Positions 20,695-28,524 of a DNA stretch of 53,574 bases are shown here, piece after piece. The DNA lies in contig JAAEMK010000007.1 of the NCBI GenBank assembly GCA_024225635.1, positions 1 to 53,574 on the forward strand. Direction: 5' to 3'. The DNA is from Desulfobacteraceae bacterium (GTDB taxonomy: Bacteria; Desulfobacterota; Desulfobacteria; Desulfobacterales; Desulfobacteraceae). The notes under the pieces are model-generated. The model searched no databases and had not been told where the DNA came from. It saw only the letters and a program-made list of their open reading frames with translations. Positions within the stretch are counted from its first letter, which is position 1. Each line of letters opens with the position of its first letter. The position numbers were made by a program, and so were the translations under genes.

Positions 20695-22184
20695 CCCCCA
20701 CCTTCCCCCCTCAAGACTTCCCCCCCGCCCATCGCATCCTCTCCTGGGCCAACACTAAGCACAAGTTTATCGAGCTGCCTGATGAGACCCTCGGCGTGTA
20801 CAACGCCTACGACACACACTTTACTGCCCAGCTCTACAAACCCCTGCGCGATCAGCTGGACAAGTTAGAAGTACTTGAAGACTATGAAAGGTGGATTGTC
20901 CCCCTCACCAGCGCCGTCGTCAGGATGCAATGCAGGGGGATGTTGGTAGACAAGGAGGCAATGCATGAGTACCGACTCAGAATCAATCGAGAGCTTAGAG
21001 AGACAGATGGGAAGATACTCTCTCATGACAATGCTGGACCTTTACGAGAACCAACCGCAACTTTCACTAACAGTATTGGAAGCACTAAGAAACTTAGAGC
21101 TTTTTTATTTGATCCTGTACCCGAAGGACTTGGACTCAAGCCCACCAGAAAAACTGATAAAGGACAGTGGAGCGTTGATCTTGAAACTTTGTTCCAACTC
21201 CACAAGCGACTTAGAAAAAAAGACGAACATGCGCGAGAAGTCCTTGGCGCTCTCTACCATCGCAGCAAGCTGAACAAAACTCGAACCAACTACTGTTTTA
21301 CCAAACCAGATTGGGATGGTAGAGTCCGGGCTGATGTCAAGATGGCATCTGCTAAGACTGGTAGATTTGCCTACGCTGACCCCCCCCTTCAACAATGGCC
21401 AAAGGATGCTAGGCATGTCTTCATATCTAAGCCAGGGTACGTTTTGCTCAGTAGAGATTATTCCCAACTCGAAGCTAGGATCCTTGCTTACCTTGCAGGG
21501 GACCAAGTATCCATCAGAGCCTTTGAAACTAATGTGGACGTGCACTCCCAAAACGCTTGTGACCTCTTTGGATGGGACTATGGAGACTGGGATGGACTTA
21601 GAGATAATGATAGAAAGATCACCCGGGATTATAGTAAAATGTTTCTGTACCGAATCGGTTATGGAGGAAGTGCTGCTGGAATTGCTGAGGATGTAGAGTG
21701 TCCATGCAGTGTGTGTACACGCCCCGGAGAGTCTCTCCAAATCACTAAGGAGGAGGCCGTGGAGGCTGAGAAACGCTGGTACAAAGTCCACTCCGCAGTC
21801 CCTAAGTACCATCGCCGCCTCTTCGATCAAGTCCGCACCCATCACTACTTTGACTATCCCCTGGGAGGCAGGCGTTACTTCATGTCCCCGTGGGGAACTC
21901 CTGGTCTTGAGACTGAACTAAAGAACGCTCCCATGCAAGGCACTGCTGCCAAGAGGATGGCCATTGCGCAGGTGGAGTTGGATAGAGACTATGACGCTCC
22001 CATTGTTCTCCAGATGCACGATGAATTTCTGTTGGAGGTACCGGAGAATGAGCTAGACTACTGGGTCCGGGTGACGAAGGAAGTGATGGAGCGGCCGCTG
22101 GAAGATGCTGGAGAGTTGACCGGGGTTGTACTGCCTACTGATTGTGAGGTGGGTAGAGATTGGGGACATTTGGAGGAGGTATGA
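20691..22184 (+). CDS. DNA polymerase A, polymerase part with Exo III motif, 497 aa
   Basis: YNAYD (37-41) is Exo III of the proofreading domain. Motif A is RDYSQLEARILAYLAGD (catalytic Asp256), motif B is R312-x3-K316-x3-Y320-x3-YG, and motif C is MHDEF (443-445). Y320 aligns with E. coli Phe762. After motif B there is a Cys-rich insertion (ECPCSVC, 336-342), possibly a zinc knuckle. The GTG start at 20691 has an AGGAGG-rich run before it. Family A polymerase replicates the phage DNA. The split inside the exonuclease domain is unusual. Confidence 0.88.
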   Translation: MTPTFPPQDFPPAHRILSWANTKHKFIELPDETLGVYNAYDTHFTAQLYKPLRDQLDKLEVLEDYERWIVPLTSAVVRMQCRGMLVDKEAMHEYRLRINRELRETDGKILSHDNAGPLREPTATFTNSIGSTKKLRAFLFDPVPEGLGLKPTRKTDKGQWSVDLETLFQLHKRLRKKDEHAREVLGALYHRSKLNKTRTNYCFTKPDWDGRVRADVKMASAKTGRFAYADPPLQQWPKDARHVFISKPGYVLLSRDYSQLEARILAYLAGDQVSIRAFETNVDVHSQNACDLFGWDYGDWDGLRDNDRKITRDYSKMFLYRIGYGGSAAGIAEDVECPCSVCTRPGESLQITKEEAVEAEKRWYKVHSAVPKYHRRLFDQVRTHHYFDYPLGGRRYFMSPWGTPGLETELKNAPMQGTAAKRMAIAQVELDRDYDAPIVLQMHDEFLLEVPENELDYWVRVTKEVMERPLEDAGELTGVVLPTDCEVGRDWGHLEEV

Positions 22185-22185
22185 G

Positions 22186-22407
22186 ATGAGTAATGAAGAA
22201 ACATTGCATTGGATAAAACGGTGGTGGATTGGTTTTGAAGAAGACAGGGACGGGGATAGGATTTCACATGTACAATGGCCATGGGCTGATTTACAGAGTA
22301 TATTTGATGAGCACAACCTTGACGCCGACCGCACTCCCCGCGGGGAACCTCTAGCCCCCTTGCCTGAGTGGTTGAAGAAGGTGGATGAGGAGTGGGGAGA
22401 CAAGTAG
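22186..22407 (+). CDS. Hypothetical protein, 73 aa
   Basis: I did not recognise this protein. It is Trp-rich and acidic (LHWIKRWWIGFEEDRDGD). It starts two bases after the polymerase stop with GGAGGAGG upstream. The first half is AT-rich, the second C-rich then G-rich. Confidence 0.55.
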   Translation: MSNEETLHWIKRWWIGFEEDRDGDRISHVQWPWADLQSIFDEHNLDADRTPRGEPLAPLPEWLKKVDEEWGDK

Positions 22408-22410
22408 CCT

Positions 22411-24249
22411 GTGACCCTAACGCCCGGCCTTCCCCCCATCAAAGAACCCACCACTTCCACCCCCACTCCCACACCCGAGGACTCCCCCACCACTGAAGCC
22501 CCCATAGGAATGCCCTCCAACAAAGCCATGCCCCATCCATTCCGCCCCCTCCCTCGGATGGCATGGACCACCTACAGTGACCTAGACACCCAGAAACTCC
22601 TCAATGAGCTACTCAGTCTCAAGTGGGACAACTCCCTCCAAGCACAGGCCAACCTCGTCTGTACAGTGGCCTCTTTCTGGGTCACCCCCACTCTCACCAA
22701 AGAACAGCGCTGGCAATGTTACGAGCAGCTCACCACCCGTCTCACACGATTTAAGGAAGAGCGGAGGAGGCTTGGAGCCCGCACCGACAAAGAAGAAATC
22801 ATCCAAACTTACTTCTGTGACATGATGGAGATGAGCAAAGCCGACATCACTAAGTCTGTTTGGTATGACCAATCGAAAGAGAGCATATGGTCGGTGGGCA
22901 ATCCCACGGGGATCTACCGGGTGGAGCCTTGCGAGGAAGTTTACGAACGCTGTCCCGATGGCTGGGTCCGGGATTTCATGAACCATAGCAAGTACAACCA
23001 AGTGAACCAGGCGTACTACTTTTGGGCAGCCCACACAGCCTTGGGAGCCAGCGTAGGGAGGCGGGATTTTGTGCAGGCTGGCAATAATCAAATCTATCTA
23101 AATTGGATGGTATTTTATATATCCCCCCGGGGGAGTGGCAAGAGTACCGCCATGGATGTGTCTACTGCTGTCTTAGAGGCATATAACGACAAACTCAGAT
23201 TCACCCACAGTCGCCGGGACGAAGCTTGGTATGAAAATCAAGTCCACTTCATTGCAGAGGATTGTGGGGTGGAGGTGATGGGTCAGCAGATGAAGGATAT
23301 CCGAGACCTGCCCAGGAGGAATAGTAAAACTGGCCTGCCTCTTGCCAATGGGGAGACTTCTCCGGGTAGCTTCTTGATGACCATCGATGAGTTGGGTGTA
23401 GCGCTAGGGAAAGGCGCCCACGGGGTAGAACGGAAGATCCCCACCTACACGAAGCTCTATACCTCCGGGAAATTTCAGAAGAGCACCATCGCCCGGGGCC
23501 CTGAGGATGTAGACGAGGTTCATTTTAGCATCCAAGGCTGCGCAACGGTGGAATGGTTGCAAGGCACAGTCACCAGGGACATCACTTTGGGGGGATTTAT
23601 GGATCGATCTATTTGGGTCTATCGCAACGAAATACCCTCTAGAAGCTATAGTTCGAGCGAATTACCCATTATAGATCCAGTTAAGACCTACAGATTGGCG
23701 CGATTATTGAGGGCTTGGAATTGGGAAAAAGGCCCCATGCTCAATATGATGTCCCTCGATCCCCAAGCTGCTGCCTACGTCACTGAAATGTATCACGAAT
23801 ATAAGAGGAAGTTCTTCGACCCCACCATTTATACCACCCAGTACAAGACACCTCCGAGATGGGAGTCGGCTTTGTTGAGGATGGCTGCCAGTTGTTTGGT
23901 GAGTGAGGCCATTAAGTTCGGGAAGGAGAGTTCCTTTCCCATCATCAGGCTGGAGCATGTGATGTACGCCAATGAGGTCAACGACTTGGAGGACAAGCGC
24001 TATGACTGGTTGATGAGCGATATCAGGAAGACGCCTGAGGAACATGATATGGATGAGCTGGAGAGTTTCATCAGAGCGAACGGGAGTCGAATGATGCAAG
24101 GTGAGTTGAGTAAAAGGAAGGCCGGGAATTTCGGAGGAGCACACAAGATGACTAAGTTGTTGTATGAGATGAAAGAGAGAGGGATTGTGAGGGATGAGAA
24201 GGGTGAGAGAGGTGGTAGGGTTTGGATTTTGTCTCGGATGGGGGAGTAG
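22411..24249 (+). CDS. Phage helicase/primase-like P-loop ATPase, 612 aa
   Basis: A Pro/Thr-rich N-terminal tail (about 45 aa) precedes a helical region. Walker A is SPRGSGKST (238-246) and Walker B FLMTIDELG (321-329). The C-terminus (ELSKRKAGNF, then MTKLLYEMKERGIVRDEKGE) looks like a winged helix. This overall plan is shared by DUF3987-type and primase-helicase proteins of phages; it is the only replicative helicase candidate here. I see no separate primase active site. It uses a GTG start and is the last gene of the early arm. Confidence 0.7.
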   Translation: MTLTPGLPPIKEPTTSTPTPTPEDSPTTEAPIGMPSNKAMPHPFRPLPRMAWTTYSDLDTQKLLNELLSLKWDNSLQAQANLVCTVASFWVTPTLTKEQRWQCYEQLTTRLTRFKEERRRLGARTDKEEIIQTYFCDMMEMSKADITKSVWYDQSKESIWSVGNPTGIYRVEPCEEVYERCPDGWVRDFMNHSKYNQVNQAYYFWAAHTALGASVGRRDFVQAGNNQIYLNWMVFYISPRGSGKSTAMDVSTAVLEAYNDKLRFTHSRRDEAWYENQVHFIAEDCGVEVMGQQMKDIRDLPRRNSKTGLPLANGETSPGSFLMTIDELGVALGKGAHGVERKIPTYTKLYTSGKFQKSTIARGPEDVDEVHFSIQGCATVEWLQGTVTRDITLGGFMDRSIWVYRNEIPSRSYSSSELPIIDPVKTYRLARLLRAWNWEKGPMLNMMSLDPQAAAYVTEMYHEYKRKFFDPTIYTTQYKTPPRWESALLRMAASCLVSEAIKFGKESSFPIIRLEHVMYANEVNDLEDKRYDWLMSDIRKTPEEHDMDELESFIRANGSRMMQGELSKRKAGNFGGAHKMTKLLYEMKERGIVRDEKGERGGRVWILSRMGE

Positions 24250-24297
24250 GGATGAGCATTGAAAAAGAAATTATGAAAGCGATGAAATCTAAAAAAG

Positions 24298-25356
24298 CTA
24301 CAGCACTATCCCAGTCCCAAGCTCCAACCCCCCCAACGCCTCACTCAGATGCTCAGCCGCATCCGTCCGATACTGCTTCCCCGGGATCTCTATCCGCGCA
24401 GCAAGTTGAAGACATCTTGCTCTGGCTGCTTCCGGAGTGTTCGCCTCCCCCCTCACCACCCCAACCAGACCATCAAGACCTGCCGTCCACACCTCTCCCT
24501 TCTCCATCTCCACCTGAACATCATGCCACCATACGTGACCTATCAATTGACGAGACAGCCCTCCGACTAGCTCTTTCTGCAATCGGTTATTTCTGGTTGT
24601 GTGACCCGGCCATGGGGCAGAGGTTACGGGTAAACATACGACGTACTTCGATGCAAGGTGAGCCCCCTCTCCAGTCAGAAGAAGGTCAGTCAGACCCTGA
24701 AGGTCGGAGAGAAAGCAGTGAGAGTGGAGCCAACTCCATCCCAACTGAACGCCCTGTATACGAGGTATTCCGTCAGCTGTGTCAAGCTCTAGACCAAATT
24801 GACAGAGACCTTGAAACTGGTCTGGCAGTTGCTGGTCGTCTAGCAGCTTCGCCCAGATTGTATGAGCAATTGCGTTATCTATTCGAATTAACGAAACGGC
24901 TCCGGGTCTTGAATCTCCCAGACCCCCTACCTGAAGTCCCTGGTCAACATACAAAAGATGCGCAAGGGAGAACTCTTGACCGTTCCACCACGCCCCAAGA
25001 CGAAAAATGCTCTGGGGAGGCGTGTCCGATTTGCTACCCCCGAACAGAAGAGGGCTCCCCTGAAAAGCCTCCTGAGCCTGATCTGAATTTGTCAGCACCA
25101 ACAAGTCACCCGAATTGCCCAGAGTGTTTGCTATCTCCTGGAGAGCTTTTGTATGGGCCTTGCCTCCATGGGTACTAACTCGCATCCTTTGTTCAAAACT
25201 CCCCTCCCAAGCCTTCTCATACATATGCCGCGGCCCAGTGTCGTGGACCACCACCTCCACCTCATGGCCGAGGAGGCGTAGGAGATGGGCGAACGGATGG
25301 AGGCTGTGGCGTCGGGAGATGACTAGAGTTTGCAAGGTGGGCAAGTCCTTAGGCAT
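24298..25356 (-). CDS. PurD (GARS)-like ATP-grasp protein, 352 aa
   Basis: The C-terminus EVWTAGLDGLVGVVRGEANT followed by IEIPGKQYRTDAAEHLSEAL matches the end of phosphoribosylglycinamide synthetase (normally G-R-V-L-G-V-T, then F-x-G-x-x-Y-R-x-D-I-G). The N-terminus LVISRRHSLHPFAHLLRLLGHEVEVVVHD fits the nucleotide-binding N domain and GQEFSLAHLLYVDQ the ATP-grasp beta strand. Residues for ATP are diverged and the protein is shorter than cellular PurD (about 420-430 aa). It is the last gene of the late operon, convergent with the early arm. It may act in purine or DNA-base modification rather than purine synthesis (inference). The ribosome site is poor. Confidence 0.65.
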   Translation of the reverse strand: MPKDLPTLQTLVISRRHSLHPFAHLLRLLGHEVEVVVHDTGPRHMYEKAWEGSFEQRMRVSTHGGKAHTKALQEIANTLGNSGDLLVLTNSDQAQEAFQGSPLLFGGSKSDTPPQSIFRLGAWWNGQEFSLAHLLYVDQGLQVGGLGDSRPGAVSLIRIDNAIAHTIWAKLLDDQQLPDQFQGLCQFGLELDTADGIPRIQGVQLGWSWLHSHCFLSDLQGLTDLLLTGEGAHLASKYVVCLPVTSAPWPGHTTRNNRLQKELVGGLSRQLIGHVWWHDVQVEMEKGEVWTAGLDGLVGVVRGEANTPEAARARCLQLAARIEIPGKQYRTDAAEHLSEALGGLELGTGIVL

Positions 25357-25371
25357 GGATGGGGGTAGGAG

Positions 25372-28300
25372 TTAGCGCTGTAGCTTATCCTTAAGGCGAA
25401 GGGTGGCGAGGTCGGTCATGGGGACTGTGTCAACACTAGAGCTTGTTTCATTTACATACTCTCCGATAACCTCGGCAGTCCCCCCTAGAACTCCAAGTAT
25501 ACCAGACCCAGCTTTGAAGAGAGGTTGCTTGTAGACCTCGTTGAGAAGTTGCTGGGTATTTCCTTGTAGGATGAACTCTCCAAACGTAGCCATATCACCA
25601 ATGGAGGGACCGAGGATGAGACTCTCAGCATTGCCCCATCGCGCAGCTGCTAGTGTGTCGGAGAAAAGGCCAAGACCCCCTACGTAGGAGAGGTTATCTA
25701 GGACACGATCAACGCCCGTAGCCGTTCGCCTCTTATCGTTGATGATGGACCGAGCGTCTGCTACAAGCTCACCGGCCACCGGGCTGATGCTGAGTAGAGT
25801 GGCGAGGGGTCGGATGTTTCCCTGACTCCACTCAGCCAACACCCCGTCCTTAATGAACCGTGTCTGGCCGAGAGCAAAGCTCTTGAACTGAAACAGTGTC
25901 CGACCGAAGGGGTGGTCCCAGAAGGTAGGACGCCTGGCACGAGAGGTAAAAAATTGAGTCTGCTGAGCACCACGAACAGTCCCAGCCAATTCAATCTCTT
26001 TCCAAGCGGCAGTGTCCATATAGTTTGGATCTATCTTGAGCTTGGCCGCAGCATCGTCGAGGTCGATGTTGAGAGTGCGGAGAGAGCGGCGACGCTGGTC
26101 GAGGGTCTTACCCCTCAGCATCCCCTGACTGTGCTTGATGACGGAGTCTTTGATGGTAAGGAGGGCAGAAGAGCCAGCGAGCATCCGATTACCCCTCTCA
26201 ACCATGTCGAAGCCCGAGAACTTGAGAGTGTAGTCAGCGAGGCGGTCCATTGTACCAAAGGCCAGCCCTTGGTCATCGAAGCTACGGCCCATTGCCCGGA
26301 CGACAGAGTGGTTGAGAGCGAGAACCTTGCTGATTTCTTCCCTGCTGGCTTTGCTCCACAGAGGCTTGAAGCCTTCCCAAGTGGAACGAAACCCATCCCT
26401 GATGACGGTGTTTTGACTCTGACTCATGTTGGCAATGACGGCGAGTGGGAGTTTGGTAACGACCTGAAGACCCGTGAGGAAGTTAGCCGAATCCTGCATT
26501 GCTTGGTTGTAATACTTCCTCCCACCGAGGGCTTGCATGACGGAGGTAGCAAGGACACCATCACCGCCACCTGCGGAGATGACGTTAGCAAGTGCCGGGA
26601 TGTGCTCTCCCTTAGTGCCCAAGATCGGATCAATGTGGATTCGCATTTCACCGCCCCTAAGGACGCGAAGAGTTGCATCGAAGGGATTGGTATTGACGGC
26701 CAAACCGCGATCGTATTTTTCTTTGAGAGTGAGGGCAATTTTCCTGGCGTCCATAGTCTCAGGCAGACCACGGGCAATCTTCTCCTTGCCAGTCAGCCCC
26801 CGCATGGCTCGGTCAAAGTCAATGGGACCGACCTGCCCAGCGTAACCACCACCAACTCCCTCAATTTGAATACCCCCGAGATGGTCTGTGGAATTTTCTG
26901 CTATTACCTTGTGGGCTTTTGTAGGCTCCATACCACGGGCGATGAGACGTTCTCGAATAGCTTCAGGAGCGTCGTCAACGCCAGAGTGAGTGATGTACCA
27001 ATTGACGTTGTTGGGATTGGAAAGGTCAATGCCCCCCTTACTGCCCACAGTAGAGCCGCGTTGTACAAGCACATAATCGCTGAGTTCGGACATCGAATTC
27101 CAAATGTTCCCAAGCTCATCTGCTGCGGTTGGACTAAGACCTTTCTCTTGGACTAGCCAAGACTTGTACTTGGGCAACCCCCCAAGCTCTAGTTGATGCC
27201 AATCTTCAAGCCATGAGGAGGCTTTCTTAGAGGAGTGTACAGTCTCTCGTAAGGAGAATCCTCTAAGCTCCGCTGCTTTCTCAAACCAATCTCCCACGGT
27301 TTTTTCATGTCGCCTGCCCGCGTGCTCTCCCATAGTGACACCATGAAGAAGAGGGCTGAAGATACGATTGCCTGCCTCACCGAAGCGGGGCATGAGAGCT
27401 TCGGGGGAGACTGCCATGTGAAGGCCGGCTTGGTTCATCATGCTGGTCCAACTGCCAGGGGTGATGATCTGGTCCACCACATCGAACGCGCCCTCTGTCT
27501 TGATGGCAGTTTCGACAAAGTCAATGTTCGATTGAAGGATTTCCCGGCGCTCAGCTTTCTTAAGAAGGCTCTTGATTTTATTAGGCTTTACATCGAGAGT
27601 CTGAGCTATGTCTCTAACGTCTTCCAAGCTAAGAGTCTGAGCATCCATTTCCATGATCTTACTCATGCTAGATTGGAGGCTATCCATCTCGGGTAACAGG
27701 CCCTTTTGACCTTTCTTACCTGTAAGGACTTTTTCAAACTCTTGTCTGGGTGTTACTCCGGCCGGACCCGGTCTGTCGAATCCCGCCCTAATGTCAGTAA
27801 GATCCGTCGATCGCCCCTTACGAGGAATACGGCCAAGACCAGCAAGACCCCCATCAACGCCAACACCAACGACAAAAGCCACAGCCGCAGTCTTGAGGGC
27901 TTCTTCGTTTGTCTTGCCACGGGCTTTCTCCTGAGCAGCCACGAGACTGGAGACGCCGAGGTTACCGCCTACAGTCTGAGCTGCCCGTTCAATGCCAGGA
28001 GTGCCAAGAATGTCTCGGGTCTTGTCGGCCTGTGTGCCTACTCGCATGAGACTGCGCTTCATGACATTGCCGCTGCCTGTTAGAACATTACCTGCCTCAT
28101 CGCCCATACGTTGGAGGACATTGAGACGACTGGCTCCGGGCGTTGAGAACTTAAACACCTGGGTGGTAGCAAGGTCGGCAATTTGTTTCTTAGTCTTGTT
28201 AGCAAGAAAGGCTTTGGCAGCCGTTTGGGTGGCTTTGGTAGCTAACTGAGCGCCCTTGCTATAGGCGCCGAAACCGAGAAGCAGGCTGGGACCATACTCT

Positions 28301-28524
28301 CCTATCATCATGCCAATTTGTTCGGCCGTCGAATTGCCTACTGTACTGTTGAAGTAGTCCTCTTCAGCAGGTCCTACTGCCCCATCAACCATGAGGGCAT
28401 TGATGAAAGGATCTCGTCTGACGCCTGTGGAAAATCCCTCGATAACATCCAAGGCAGTGCCAGAGAAACCACGACGGGTGGATTCTTCTCGGAGATCATC
28501 GAAGAATTGGGGGTCGTAGGGCAT
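25372..28524 (-). CDS. Large internal virion/ejection-type protein, 1050 aa
   Basis: This is a very long, mainly helical protein with many alternating Ala/Lys/Leu helices and several moderately hydrophobic segments (GMMIGEYGPSLLLGFGAYSK, VGVGVDGGLAG). A region near residue 760 (LKFSGFDMVERGNRMLAGSS) resembles the polyvalent phage proteins injected with DNA. Its position at the end of the tail genes and its size match podovirus gp16-like internal core proteins. I saw no clear transglycosylase motif. The stop of the upstream gene overlaps its start at 28524. Confidence 0.6.
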   Translation of the reverse strand: MPYDPQFFDDLREESTRRGFSGTALDVIEGFSTGVRRDPFINALMVDGAVGPAEEDYFNSTVGNSTAEQIGMMIGEYGPSLLLGFGAYSKGAQLATKATQTAAKAFLANKTKKQIADLATTQVFKFSTPGASRLNVLQRMGDEAGNVLTGSGNVMKRSLMRVGTQADKTRDILGTPGIERAAQTVGGNLGVSSLVAAQEKARGKTNEEALKTAAVAFVVGVGVDGGLAGLGRIPRKGRSTDLTDIRAGFDRPGPAGVTPRQEFEKVLTGKKGQKGLLPEMDSLQSSMSKIMEMDAQTLSLEDVRDIAQTLDVKPNKIKSLLKKAERREILQSNIDFVETAIKTEGAFDVVDQIITPGSWTSMMNQAGLHMAVSPEALMPRFGEAGNRIFSPLLHGVTMGEHAGRRHEKTVGDWFEKAAELRGFSLRETVHSSKKASSWLEDWHQLELGGLPKYKSWLVQEKGLSPTAADELGNIWNSMSELSDYVLVQRGSTVGSKGGIDLSNPNNVNWYITHSGVDDAPEAIRERLIARGMEPTKAHKVIAENSTDHLGGIQIEGVGGGYAGQVGPIDFDRAMRGLTGKEKIARGLPETMDARKIALTLKEKYDRGLAVNTNPFDATLRVLRGGEMRIHIDPILGTKGEHIPALANVISAGGGDGVLATSVMQALGGRKYYNQAMQDSANFLTGLQVVTKLPLAVIANMSQSQNTVIRDGFRSTWEGFKPLWSKASREEISKVLALNHSVVRAMGRSFDDQGLAFGTMDRLADYTLKFSGFDMVERGNRMLAGSSALLTIKDSVIKHSQGMLRGKTLDQRRRSLRTLNIDLDDAAAKLKIDPNYMDTAAWKEIELAGTVRGAQQTQFFTSRARRPTFWDHPFGRTLFQFKSFALGQTRFIKDGVLAEWSQGNIRPLATLLSISPVAGELVADARSIINDKRRTATGVDRVLDNLSYVGGLGLFSDTLAAARWGNAESLILGPSIGDMATFGEFILQGNTQQLLNEVYKQPLFKAGSGILGVLGGTAEVIGEYVNETSSSVDTVPMTDLATLRLKDKLQR

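Noticed and set aside
24222-25178. + strand ORF of 318 aa at the end of the early arm
   Set aside because: From 24298 it is antisense to the GARS-like gene, whose protein shows family motifs; the + product is Pro/Ser-rich low-complexity. A short leader peptide from the ATG at 24252 cannot be excluded.
25912-27156. + strand ORF of 414 aa
   Set aside because: It is antisense to the 1050-aa ejection-type protein, which continues as one frame with normal composition and operon context.
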